Shown piece after piece: positions 9,038-17,185 of a DNA stretch of 64,000 bases (position 1 is the stretch's first letter; each line of letters opens with the position of its first letter). A model generated the notes under the pieces. It was not told the origin of the DNA. It saw only the letters and a program-made list of their open reading frames with translations, and did no database searches. This stretch comes from Myxococcus qinghaiensis (lineage in GTDB: Bacteria; Myxococcota; Myxococcia; Myxococcales; Myxococcaceae), in contig NZ_JAKCFA010000007.1 in assembly GCF_024198215.1 (NCBI RefSeq), positions 124,001 through 188,000 on the forward strand, read 5' to 3'. The translations under genes were made by a program, and so were the position numbers.

Positions 9038-9799
9038 GTGGTGACCTCCCTGGACGACACTCCGCGCCCCCTGGGTCGCAAGGCCTACGGTTCGATTCCG
9101 CACCTGCCCGGCTCCCGCACGGGGCCCGCGGACAAGCACCTGTCGTTGGCGCTGGCGCGCATCTGCACCGAGCGTCTTCGCGACGAGAAAGACCACGTCG
9201 TCGTCCTGGAGAAGCTGGACGGCTCCTGTGTCGCCGCCGCTCGGCTGGGAGACGATATCGTCGCCCTGGGCCGCGAGGGCCGGCTCGCCGCCCACTCTCC
9301 CAATGAAGCCCGCCAGCTCTGGTCCGCCTGGGTCGCCACCCACACGGAGCGCTTCCTTGCCGTGCTCCAACCTGGCGAGTGGCTGGTGGGAGAGTGGCTC
9401 GCGCTCGCGCACGGCACCCGCTATGCGCTGACCCATGAGCCCTTCGTCGCCTTCGACCTGATGCACCAGGGCACGCGCCTGCCCTGGGCCCAGCTCACCT
9501 CCCGCGTCCAGGCAGGCGGGTTCATCACCCCGGGCGTCATCCACAAGGGCGGAGCGCTGGACATCGACACCGCCATGGCACGCCTGCCAGCAGGCGGGTT
9601 CCACCACGCGCTGGACTCCGTCGAAGGGGCGGTGTGGCGACTCGAGCGCCAGGACGGCGAGGGTGTCAGGGTGGAGCTGCTGACCAAGTATGTCCGTCGC
9701 GACAAGGTGGACGGGAGCCTCCTGCCAGAGAATACGGGGCGGCCCGCCATCTGGAACTGGCGCCCCTCGGCGCGCCCACCCAAGGACGTGCTCCCGTGA
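9038..9799 (+). CDS. ATP-dependent RNA ligase family protein
   Basis: 253 residues. Covalent nucleotidyltransferase signature: motif I EKLDGS with nucleophile Lys59, motif III near GEWLALAHG (Glu119), IIIa PFVAFDLM, motif IV EGAVWRL (Glu196) and motif V LLTKYVRRDK (Lys217 and Lys223). All catalytic blocks expected for an Rnl2-type ligase core are present, but there is no separate C-terminal domain. The reaction expected is ligase-AMP formation, transfer of AMP to a 5'-phosphate RNA end, and sealing. Start is GTG 9038 or the adjacent GTG 9041; no strong ribosome-binding site. Its stop overlaps the next start (GTGA at 9796), so the two proteins are co-translated. Confidence 0.88.
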   Translation: MVTSLDDTPRPLGRKAYGSIPHLPGSRTGPADKHLSLALARICTERLRDEKDHVVVLEKLDGSCVAAARLGDDIVALGREGRLAAHSPNEARQLWSAWVATHTERFLAVLQPGEWLVGEWLALAHGTRYALTHEPFVAFDLMHQGTRLPWAQLTSRVQAGGFITPGVIHKGGALDIDTAMARLPAGGFHHALDSVEGAVWRLERQDGEGVRVELLTKYVRRDKVDGSLLPENTGRPAIWNWRPSARPPKDVLP

Positions 9800-10992
9800 C
9801 TCGGGCCATCTTCGTTACCGGCAACCAACACAAGGCCGACGAGGTCTCCCGGCTGCTCGCGGGCCTCGACATCATCTGGCAGAAGCGGGCCCTGCCTGGG
9901 CTCACCGCGGCGGAGGATGGGACTTCCGCGCCGCTGGACCTCGCCACCATCGCGAAGCGCAAGGTGCTGGCCGCCCACGCGCAGCTTGGCGTGCCGTGCT
10001 TCGTGGAGACCACCGCGCTGGAGCTGGACGACGGCGAGGCCTTCACCGGTGCCCGCTTCAAGAAGGAGCTGCTGGGGCTCGGTGAGCGCGCCTTCCTCGC
10101 GAAGAACGGCGGCCGTCGGGGCCGCACCCGCGTGGCCGTGGCCTTCTCCGAGGATGGGCACCCGGACCGCGTCGCCCTCTTCGAGGACTCCATCGAAGGC
10201 ATGCTGCTCACCGAGCCCCGGGGCGACGGTGGCTATGGCTGGGACGGCGCGTGGCTACCGGACGGCTACCAGCGCACGCTTGGGGAGATGGCCCGCAACA
10301 AGTTCTTCCTCAACATGCGGCACCGTCCCTACCTGGAGCTGGCGGACCGACTGCGCGTCGCGTCTCCCGGTGGCGCCTACGAGGCCCACCTCACCGTCTC
10401 CGCCCGCACCGAGGAGGACCTCCAGCGCTTCCGCGCGTTCTGCGACGCGGCCTCGGCGAAGTGCATCTTCATCGAGCTGGGCCGGGGTGCCGAGCCCTTC
10501 CAGCCCATGACGGCCTCCTACCACCACGGCACGCTCCGACAGGCCCTGGAGGAAGTGAGGGGCATGGCGCGCGCGCTCGCGAGCCAGGGCTTCGACGTGA
10601 CGCGCATGAAGCTGGAGGCGCTCGGGAAGAACCGCGACATGCCCGAGGACGACGAGACAGCGTGCGCCCAGCCCGCCAACTACTTCGAGTTCCATGTGAA
10701 GGCATTGATTCCCACCAGCGGCGAGGGCCTGGATGCCCTACAAGCCCGCTGCACGCGGCATGGCGCCCACCTGTCTCGCAACGCGCGGAAGATTCGCGAG
10801 GACGGCGCCAGCGAGCGCTTCGTCACGCTGCGCGTCTATCACCTGGGCAAGGCGAACGCGGATGCGCGCTTCAACGCGCTGCTGGAGGACCTGTCCGGGC
10901 TGGGCCTGACGCTGACGCAGCGACTGCGGGAGTTCACCGTCTACGACTCCAACCTCGGGCTGGACAGGGGCTGGCTGGAGGCCTCGCCGTGA
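9796..10992 (+). CDS. Ham1/ITPase-like domain fused to an unrecognised duplicated alpha/beta domain
   Basis: 398 residues from a GTG overlapping the RNA ligase stop. Residues 1-185 follow the Ham1/RdgB inosine-triphosphate pyrophosphatase plan: FVTGNQHKADE, then ETTALELDD where the family usually has an Asp-Ser-Gly segment, then GYGWDGAWLPDGYQRT and EMARNK. The usual SHR near the end appears as MRHRPY, so activity may be altered. Residues about 194-398 hold two similar halves (YEAHLTVSA ... MTASYHHG, and FEFHVKAL ... FVTLRVYH) that I cannot name. The first half has an HLT at 198-200, reminiscent of one 2H-phosphoesterase motif, but the partner motif is not clear. The gene lies between an RNA ligase and a nucleotidyltransferase. 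Confidence 0.82.
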   Translation: MTRAIFVTGNQHKADEVSRLLAGLDIIWQKRALPGLTAAEDGTSAPLDLATIAKRKVLAAHAQLGVPCFVETTALELDDGEAFTGARFKKELLGLGERAFLAKNGGRRGRTRVAVAFSEDGHPDRVALFEDSIEGMLLTEPRGDGGYGWDGAWLPDGYQRTLGEMARNKFFLNMRHRPYLELADRLRVASPGGAYEAHLTVSARTEEDLQRFRAFCDAASAKCIFIELGRGAEPFQPMTASYHHGTLRQALEEVRGMARALASQGFDVTRMKLEALGKNRDMPEDDETACAQPANYFEFHVKALIPTSGEGLDALQARCTRHGAHLSRNARKIREDGASERFVTLRVYHLGKANADARFNALLEDLSGLGLTLTQRLREFTVYDSNLGLDRGWLEASP

Positions 10993-11124
10993 GCGCGCAT
11001 TCACTCTCCCTGCGCGCGGGCATCGCCGTCCTGTGCTCCAACCTCGGGCTGGACCGGGGCTCGCTGGAGACCTCGCCGTGAGTGCGCACTCGCTGCCCCT
11101 GCGCGCGAGCGTCGCCGTCCTGCG
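10947..11124 (+). repeat. Imperfect 89-bp tandem duplication across a gene junction
   Basis: Copy 1 is 10947-11035 and copy 2 is 11036-11124; I count 11 mismatches and no gap (about 88% identity). Each copy contains the last codons of the Ham1-fusion gene, the GTGA overlap and the first codons of the nucleotidyltransferase gene. Since 89 is not a multiple of three, the second copy shifts frame. Confidence 0.93.
10989..11081 (+). CDS. Chimeric 30-codon ORF created by the tandem duplication
   Basis: Starts with GTG overlapping the Ham1-fusion stop (GTGA at 10989) and ends with TGA overlapping the nucleotidyltransferase GTG (GTGA at 11078). Its first part (MSAHSLSLRAGIAVL) copies the nucleotidyltransferase N-terminus; its last part (SNLGLDRGSLETSP) copies the Ham1-fusion C-terminus. 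It may only relay ribosomes between two overlapping starts and thus keep coupling after the duplication. Whether the peptide has a function is unknown. Confidence 0.5.
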   Translation: MSAHSLSLRAGIAVLCSNLGLDRGSLETSP

Positions 11125-11905
11125 CCGCCTCGCGCGCTCACCAGAGGTCTCCACGCTCATCCTCCGGGGCGGGCTGATGATGCGCCGGTGGAGCGGCCCG
11201 GTGCCTCGTCCCGTCGAGGACCTGGACTTCCTCGCGAGCTTCCCCTTCGACAAGCACGCGAGCGTCGACCGGATGGAGCGACTGCTGCGCGACGACGCGG
11301 GAGATGGCTTCACCTTCGGCGCCCTGCGCTCCGAGGTCATCTGGGAGGAGACGGAGTTTCCCGGCGTGCGCATCCACGTGGAGACGCGGCTGCCCGGGGT
11401 GGAGTCGGCCTTCGAGCTGCGCATCGACCTGGGCTTCGGCGACCCGATGGACCCTCCGCCCTCGTGGATTGACTACGAGTCCTCCGACGCCGCGCCCGCG
11501 CGCGTCCTCGCCTGTCGTCCGGAGACGCTGCTCGCGTGGAAGGTGCACGGCCTCTTCGAGCGCGGCAAGGGCCGGTTCCGCCCGAAGGACCTCTTCGACA
11601 CGTACCTCCTCACGCGGTACGCGCCGCTGGAGGCGGAGCTGCTGCCTCACGCGCTGCGGCTCGCCTTCGCCGCGCGCGGAGACTCGCTGGAGGTGATGGA
11701 GCGGCTCATCGGTGGCGAGTTCGGCCGCAGCCCGTGGAGCCTGGAGAAGTGGGCACGCTACCGGGCCAGTGAGCCGGAGGGGCGCCCCGAGCAGCTCGCC
11801 GACGTGGTGACGGCCGTCGCCCAGGCGCTGCGTCCCATCTGGGAAGCGGCGCGAGAACTTCCGCCCTCGCGCCTTGAAGCCCGCCGCGTCAGTACGACGC
11901 GGTGA
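11078..11905 (+). CDS. AbiEii/MenT-type nucleotidyltransferase
   Basis: 275 residues from GTG 11078, which overlaps the preceding TGA. The nucleotidyltransferase core is visible: ILRGGLMMRRW (the GG step), then PVEDLDFL with the metal-binding DLD near 48-50. A later segment, LLAWKVHGLFERGK followed by RPKDLFDTYLL, matches the Lys and KD(L/Y)xD region of PF08843 proteins. Known members are toxins of type IV toxin-antitoxin systems, and MenT enzymes add nucleotides to tRNA 3' ends. No AbiEi antitoxin is next to it; the partner genes are an RNA ligase and a Ham1 fusion, so a role in RNA end processing is inferred. The 3' end overlaps a convergent gene by 17 bp. Confidence 0.82.
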   Translation: MSAHSLPLRASVAVLRRLARSPEVSTLILRGGLMMRRWSGPVPRPVEDLDFLASFPFDKHASVDRMERLLRDDAGDGFTFGALRSEVIWEETEFPGVRIHVETRLPGVESAFELRIDLGFGDPMDPPPSWIDYESSDAAPARVLACRPETLLAWKVHGLFERGKGRFRPKDLFDTYLLTRYAPLEAELLPHALRLAFAARGDSLEVMERLIGGEFGRSPWSLEKWARYRASEPEGRPEQLADVVTAVAQALRPIWEAARELPPSRLEARRVSTTR

Positions 11906-13685
11906 GGCCCCAGTGGATGCTGGAGTACGTGTCCTCGGCCACGCCTCCGTTGTCCCAGCCCGTCCGCGTGCCGAGGCCGCTGAAGGTGTCCTTGTAGCGC
12001 GACACCTTGAAGCGCACCTGGTAGCCGAACGGGCCCCACAGCTCGCCGGCCACGCCCAGCTCCGCCTCCCAGCCGAACGTCGACACCGAGGTACCGTAGT
12101 CACTCACTTCCAAATCCAACGCGCCGCCCTCGTCGTCGAAGCCCTGCCCCGGCTTCGGGCTGATGAAGAGCTGTCCCGCGGCCTCCAGGCGCACCTGACG
12201 AATCAGCGGCACCGACACCTCCAGGCCCACGGCGGGGTACAGGCGGTGCGTGCCGGAGAGCGGGCTGGCGGCGGACTCGTCCACGTCGAAGGAGCGCGTC
12301 AGCAGGCCCGCGCGCGCGCCCGCGTAGCCGAGCTGCTCATGTGCCGAGCCCAGGCCGAAGTAGTAGCGGTACATCGCCTGCGCGGTGAGCACCGAGTCGG
12401 TGGCCACGACTTCGCGCGTGACGGACTGCCCCGCGTCGTTGAACAGCGTCACGTTCGTGGACGCATACCCGCGCCGATAGCCCAGCACCGCACCCAGGCC
12501 TCGCAGCGGAGAGGTGTGTCGCGCCAGCGGCAGCAGCTCCAGCTCCGCGGAGATGCCCAGGTACGGCACCGATGACTCGTAGTCTGAGCGATCTCCGAGC
12601 TGCTCGTCCTCGCTCTTGCGATCAAACTCGTCACACGACTTCACGCCCGGGCGCGCGCAGTACTTGCGCCACGTCGTCGTGCCGCCCAACGTGAGCCGGG
12701 CCAGCGGCGGACGCACGGGCTCCTTGCCCACGGTGCCACCCGAGCCCGTATCCAGCGCCACCTCCAGGAACGGATCCGTGGAGGTGTGGGACTCGGGGTC
12801 CTCCTCCATGGGAGGCGGCCCGTCCGTCGGCTGCGGGGCGATGGCCAGGGCCTCCGGCGTCTTCGTCTCGGGCACCTTCGCGGGGGGAAGCGGCTTCGGC
12901 GACTCGATGGGCCGCTCCGCCACGGGCGCGGGCTCCACCGGCCTGGGGGCCTCCATCGGAGCTTCCTCGACCTTCGCGGGCGGCTTCGGCGGCGGGGCCT
13001 CGGCGACGACGGGCGGAGGTGCCACCGGCTCCGCGGGCTTCATCGGCTCGGTGGGCGTGACGCCCGCGGGAGGCTCGAAGGCGCGCGTCGGAGCCGACAG
13101 CGACTCGACGACGGCGAGCACCGCGCCCTTCGCATCGGCCGAGGACAGCTTGCCCTTCGTCAGCTTCACGTCCTGCTCACCCAGCACGGCGCCGCTCGCG
13201 TCCAGCACGCGCACCGTCAGGCCCGACGGACCCACCGTGCCGGTGACGGCCGCGTCCAGCTTCATCCTCGGCGCCACGGCGGCCAGACCCTGGTCCGTGA
13301 AGAGGGCGGCGCCCTTCAGCCCGTCCTTCTTCGCCAGCGTCGCGTACTGCTTGAGCGATTGGACCTTCACCTGCTTCGAACGGCGCAAGGCGGACTCGAG
13401 CTGTCCGCGCACCTTCCCGCCGCGATCACCCTCCAGCGTCAGCACGACGAGGCGCTTGGGCTCCTCCTTGGGAGTTGCCCCCTTGGGGGAAGTCGCCCCC
13501 TTGGGCGCGGCCGCCTTCCGAGTCTTGACGGCCTTGGCCTTGGGCTTCGCCTTGGGCGCCACCACCTGGGCCGGGGCCGCGCGCTTCCTCTTGACGACCT
13601 GCGCCAGCGCATCCGGAGAGGCCAGCGCCACCGCCACGAAGAGCACCAGGCCCCAGCGAACCATCGCGTGTTGGGTGTTCATCAT
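11889..13685 (-). CDS. Secreted Pro-rich protein with outer-membrane-barrel-like C-terminus
   Basis: 598 residues. A signal peptide ends near ASPDALA. A Lys/Ala/Pro basic stretch follows (about 30-75), then a small alpha/beta domain (about 78-200), a long Pro/Glu linker (about 205-330) and a beta-rich C-terminal region (about 330-598). The last part has alternating aromatic strands and ends in a terminal aromatic (LTASY), typical of outer-membrane barrels. I infer that the N-terminal part sits in the periplasm and the barrel in the outer membrane. No named family. Start is ATG 13685 or ATG 13682. The stop overlaps the end of the nucleotidyltransferase gene by 17 bp. Confidence 0.82.
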   Translation of the reverse strand: MMNTQHAMVRWGLVLFVAVALASPDALAQVVKRKRAAPAQVVAPKAKPKAKAVKTRKAAAPKGATSPKGATPKEEPKRLVVLTLEGDRGGKVRGQLESALRRSKQVKVQSLKQYATLAKKDGLKGAALFTDQGLAAVAPRMKLDAAVTGTVGPSGLTVRVLDASGAVLGEQDVKLTKGKLSSADAKGAVLAVVESLSAPTRAFEPPAGVTPTEPMKPAEPVAPPPVVAEAPPPKPPAKVEEAPMEAPRPVEPAPVAERPIESPKPLPPAKVPETKTPEALAIAPQPTDGPPPMEEDPESHTSTDPFLEVALDTGSGGTVGKEPVRPPLARLTLGGTTTWRKYCARPGVKSCDEFDRKSEDEQLGDRSDYESSVPYLGISAELELLPLARHTSPLRGLGAVLGYRRGYASTNVTLFNDAGQSVTREVVATDSVLTAQAMYRYYFGLGSAHEQLGYAGARAGLLTRSFDVDESAASPLSGTHRLYPAVGLEVSVPLIRQVRLEAAGQLFISPKPGQGFDDEGGALDLEVSDYGTSVSTFGWEAELGVAGELWGPFGYQVRFKVSRYKDTFSGLGTRTGWDNGGVAEDTYSSIHWGLTASY

Positions 13686-13744
13686 TCAGGAGTGGAAGGT
13701 TCACCCACCCCGCATGCGAAGTCCAGGCTTGCCCGGCTGTCCGG

Positions 13745-14896
13745 TCAGGCGTTGAGGTGCGCCGGAGCCCCCACCACCGTCTGGCCAGGCACGGGGGACG
13801 ACTCCGAGTCCATCCCACGCTCCTCCTCCGAGCGGTCCACCTCCGCGACGTACTGCGCGCGGCCGATGCCCAGGAAGTCTCGCCGGTAGATGCGCACCAT
13901 CGCCATGAAGATGGAGGCGATGAGCGGCCCCACCAAGAGGCCCATCATCCCGAACACCGCCAGCCCGCCGAACATCGACAGGAAGACGAGCAGCGGGTGC
14001 AGGGCCATGCGCGAGCCACACAGCCGGGGACGGATGACGTTGTCGATGCTCCCCACGAGGAACGCTCCCCAGGCCAGCAGGAAGACGCCCTCGCTCACCT
14101 GGCCCACCGCGATGAGCACCGCGCCGATGGGACCCCACACCAGCGCCGTACCGCCCACCGGCACCAGCGCCACCAACACCATGGCCGCGCCCCATACCCC
14201 GGCGTGCGGCACCCCGGCGATGAGCAGGCCCACGAAGCCCACCGCGCCCTGGACGATGGCGGTGATGGTGTTGCCGTAGACAATCGCGTAGGCGACGTCG
14301 GTGAACTCGCGCGAGAAGGCCTCGAAGTAGCGGCGATCCAACGGAATCAACCGCGTGACTTCCGCCACCAGCCGGCGACCATCCAGGAAGAAGTAGTACA
14401 TGGCCACCGTCATCAGGAACATGTTGATGACCAGCTCCGTGCCCGCGCCCACCAGGTCCTTCAGCAGCGCCGCGCCGCCCGTCACCGCCGCCATCAGCGA
14501 GCGCTCCGTCTCCGCGCTCTCCAAGTCCAGGCGGATGTAGCGGCTCAGGCCCCGGGGCAGACTGGACGCGAACTGGTGACGCAGGTCCACCCGCTCCAGC
14601 AGGTCCTGCGCCTGCCCCACGAACTGGAACACCTCGCGCGCCACCATCCACCCCACCAGCGCCAGCGGCGCGAGGATGAGGAAGAACACCGTGAGGGTGG
14701 ACAACCCGGCGCAGAGGGGCTTGCGGCCCCGCAGCTTCTGGCACAGGTAGTCCTGGACCGGCATGAACAGGACCACCAGGAAGCCGCCCAACAACACGGG
14801 CATCAAGAACGGCAACAGAATCCTGGAGAAAAGAATCAGCGCGAGCGCAAACAGCGCCGCGAACACGTAGTTCGACCACCGCCGCGAATCAGCCAC
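13745..14896 (-). CDS. AI-2E family (PerM/DUF20) membrane transporter
   Basis: 383 residues, GTG start at 14896. Two hydrophobic helices lie near the N-terminus, another pair at 60-90, a soluble loop of about 80 residues, then a run of four to five helices to about residue 335. Family features include GGFLVVLFMPVQDYL early and the conserved region ALVPVGGTALVWGPIGA. Members export autoinducer-2 or act as ion antiporters; the substrate cannot be read. The C-terminal 50 residues are hydrophilic and cytoplasmic. Confidence 0.92.
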   Translation of the reverse strand: MADSRRWSNYVFAALFALALILFSRILLPFLMPVLLGGFLVVLFMPVQDYLCQKLRGRKPLCAGLSTLTVFFLILAPLALVGWMVAREVFQFVGQAQDLLERVDLRHQFASSLPRGLSRYIRLDLESAETERSLMAAVTGGAALLKDLVGAGTELVINMFLMTVAMYYFFLDGRRLVAEVTRLIPLDRRYFEAFSREFTDVAYAIVYGNTITAIVQGAVGFVGLLIAGVPHAGVWGAAMVLVALVPVGGTALVWGPIGAVLIAVGQVSEGVFLLAWGAFLVGSIDNVIRPRLCGSRMALHPLLVFLSMFGGLAVFGMMGLLVGPLIASIFMAMVRIYRRDFLGIGRAQYVAEVDRSEEERGMDSESSPVPGQTVVGAPAHLNA

Positions 14897-14983
14897 CGCC
14901 CCACCCCACCCCGCCCGACGAGCCCACTGCCCACCCCCAACCTAGGAATCGCGCTTCCCGCCGGGAAGTCCGACACCCCCCAC

Positions 14984-15487
14984 ATGAAAACACCCGCTCT
15001 GAATACTGGACGTTTGACTCTCACCGGCGTCGCCGCGCTGGCCCTCGCCCTGGGACTGGGCGCCCCGGGCTGTGGAGATGGCGCCTCGCCCTGCACCGAT
15101 TGTCCGCCCCTGGAAGGCCGCTACCGGATGAACTTCGGCGACGGCGGCGTCCCGGCCGACTGCATCCTGCTGGGCGTGGAGCTGCCCCGGGGCAGGCCGC
15201 TGGACATCACCCGCTCCGGAGACCGCCTCATCGGCAATCTGGAGGGCGTGGGGCTGCTGGGGAACGTGTCCGCGGAGGGCTCGTTCACCCTCGCCGGCTC
15301 ACTGGGCGGAGCCATGGATGGCGGGAGGATGGACACCCTGAGCCTCGCCGGTCGCTACACGTCCTTCGAGGGGGACGGCGGCACGGCGCGACTCGATGGG
15401 ACGTATACCGGCAACTACTCTCGCCCGAGCGGAACGGCGCCCCAGCGGTGCAGCCTCATCACTCCGTTTTCGGCGACCCGGGAATAG
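14984..15487 (+). CDS. Small lipoprotein of unknown function
   Basis: 167 residues. A hydrophobic signal ends in LGAPGC, giving a lipidated Cys, then a short CTDCPP segment. The mature domain is beta-rich and Gly-rich with a repeated pattern (GNVSAEGSFTLAGSLGGAMDGG) and a final Cys. No family recognised. It is alone on the plus strand between minus-strand genes. Confidence 0.75.
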   Translation: MKTPALNTGRLTLTGVAALALALGLGAPGCGDGASPCTDCPPLEGRYRMNFGDGGVPADCILLGVELPRGRPLDITRSGDRLIGNLEGVGLLGNVSAEGSFTLAGSLGGAMDGGRMDTLSLAGRYTSFEGDGGTARLDGTYTGNYSRPSGTAPQRCSLITPFSATRE

Positions 15488-15517
15488 CGCCACGGGCCGC
15501 CAACGGAGGCGACGGGA

Positions 15518-15634
15518 CTACTTCTTCTTGCTCTCGGCGGCCTTCGCTTCGGCCTTGTTCTTCTTGGCCCGCTTCTTCCAGGCCTGCTTGATCTTCATCT
15601 GCACGCGGCGGTGCTTGCTCTTGCTGCGGGCCAT
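15518..15634 (-). CDS. 38-residue, very basic protein
   Basis: ATG at 15634 with AGGAG seven bases upstream, stop TAG at 15518. The product is MARSKSKHRRVQMKIKQAWK followed by KRAKKNKAEAKAAESKKK: about half Lys/Arg with a few Ala/Glu and no hydrophobic core. It resembles small ribosome- or nucleic-acid-binding peptides. No family name is offered. Good ribosome-binding site, clean start and stop, and strong codon bias support a real gene. Confidence 0.7.
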   Translation of the reverse strand: MARSKSKHRRVQMKIKQAWKKRAKKNKAEAKAAESKKK

Positions 15635-15677
15635 CGTTGACTCCTGTGCTCCGGTATGGAGACGTGAAAAGAGGCGC

Positions 15678-17057
15678 TTAACTATCAGAACCCGAGGGGC
15701 TGCCGGAAGAGGAACCCTCAGAAGGGCCTGAAGGGGCCTGCTCGGCCCCAGGCCCCCCCCCGGGTTCCACGTCCGGGGCGGGCCGCGTCGGGAAGGGAAT
15801 CCCCTCCGCCCCCCGGACCTGGGTGGGTCTGGCGGTGGACACCGTCACCTCCCCCTCCCGGTCCTCGTCGGTGGGCCGCTCCCGGGAGGCGGGGGCGCTG
15901 CTCTGCTGGGGCCGCTTCTTCACCGAGGCGAAGATGGGCTTGCAGGCGTCCACGAAGCGGCGGACCTCGTCCAGGGGGAGCGCCGGGCAGTGGTTCCCGT
16001 TGGCCCCTGTCATGGACGTGGCCATGCAGATGGCGTTGAGGATGGCCTCCTCGGTGGCCTCCATCACCGCCTCGTAGAGCGGATCCAACCGCTGATCCAA
16101 CAGGAGCTTGAGCTTGTAGACCATCTTCTGCGTGCGCCGCGGGATGATGTTCGCGGTGGAGAAGCCGACGACAATCTCCCCCGAGCCGTGCGCCGCGTAG
16201 CTGCCCACCCGGCCAATGCCCAGCCCCACCCGCTTGCACAGGCGGTTGATTTGATGACTGAGCAGCGGCGCGTCCGTGGCCACCACCGCGATGATGGAGC
16301 CGTACGTCTTGCCCCGGGTGGGCGCGCCCTTGAACTTCTCCGCCAGCACCTCGCCCACGGGCAGGCCGCCCACGCGAAGGTTGTGCATCTTCCCGAAGTT
16401 GGACATCACCAGCACGCCCAGCGTGTAGCCGCCCAGGACTTCCGGCAGCTTGCGCGAGGACGTGCCAATGCCGCCCTTGAAGTCGCACGTCACCATGCCG
16501 GTGCCGCCGCCCACGTTGCCCTCGGCCACCGGGCCGGAGGCGGCGTTGCGGATGGCCTCGAAGACGTGCTCCTCGCGCACGTGCCGGCCGGAGATGTCGT
16601 TGAGCCAGGAGTCGTCGCACTCGCCGACGACAGGGATGATGACGTCATGCTCGTCGCCGATGCCCGGGTAGCGCTCGACGAGGTGGCGCGCCACGCCGTC
16701 CGACACCGCGCCCACCGCCATGGTGTTGGTGAGAAGAATGGGCGTCTCGATGAGGCCCCACTCCATGAGCTGCGTCATGCCGGAGACCTCGCCCGCGCCG
16801 TTGAGCACGAAGCCTCCGCCCGTCATCCGCTCCATGAAGATGTTGCCCTTGTTGGGCATGATGGCCGTCACGCCCGTGCGCACCGGGCCGTGGCCCGGTC
16901 TCAGCGGGCCGTCGCCCTGGATGAGCGTGCAGTGGCCTACGAGCACGCCCTCCACGTCGGTGATGGCGTTGTATTTCCCGGGCTTGAAGCGGCCCAGCGG
17001 AAGACCCAGCTCGCGAGCGCGAACCCGCGGTCCCTTGTACTCGGGGATGTGCACCAT
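15678..17057 (-). CDS. P1 family (DmpA-type) aminopeptidase
   Basis: 459 residues from ATG 17057 (a GTG at 17066 would add three). Residues 1-375 match the DmpA/BapA N-terminal-nucleophile hydrolases: YNAITDVEGVLVGHCTL, a central GNVGGGTGM, and KGGIGTSSR, where self-cleavage before the nucleophilic Ser is expected. The family cleaves N-terminal D-amino or beta-amino residues from peptides. After SVKKRPQ comes an 80-residue Pro/Gly/Ser/Glu tail, probably disordered, that the family usually lacks. No signal peptide, so cytoplasmic. Confidence 0.92.
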   Translation of the reverse strand: MVHIPEYKGPRVRARELGLPLGRFKPGKYNAITDVEGVLVGHCTLIQGDGPLRPGHGPVRTGVTAIMPNKGNIFMERMTGGGFVLNGAGEVSGMTQLMEWGLIETPILLTNTMAVGAVSDGVARHLVERYPGIGDEHDVIIPVVGECDDSWLNDISGRHVREEHVFEAIRNAASGPVAEGNVGGGTGMVTCDFKGGIGTSSRKLPEVLGGYTLGVLVMSNFGKMHNLRVGGLPVGEVLAEKFKGAPTRGKTYGSIIAVVATDAPLLSHQINRLCKRVGLGIGRVGSYAAHGSGEIVVGFSTANIIPRRTQKMVYKLKLLLDQRLDPLYEAVMEATEEAILNAICMATSMTGANGNHCPALPLDEVRRFVDACKPIFASVKKRPQQSSAPASRERPTDEDREGEVTVSTARPTQVRGAEGIPFPTRPAPDVEPGGGPGAEQAPSGPSEGSSSGSPSGSDS

Positions 17058-17132
17058 GCCGGGCACACTAGCGGACCATCACCCACCGTCAACCACTCCG
17101 AACGCGTAATATCTTCAGGCTCGCGAATGAGA

Positions 17133-17172
17133 ACGCGGCCTCGCTCCACGTGAGAACGGGAGCGGGCCGCGT
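17133..17172 (-). terminator. Long GC-rich hairpin between ddl-like gene and peptidase gene
   Basis: ACGCGGCC-T-CGCTCC (17133-17147) pairs with GGAGCGGGCCGCGT (17159-17172): 14 bp with one bulged T and an 11-nt loop. No U-tract. Together with the hairpin at 17186-17202 it probably ends the ddl-like transcript. Confidence 0.5.
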
Positions 17173-17185
17173 GTGAAGGAGCAAG

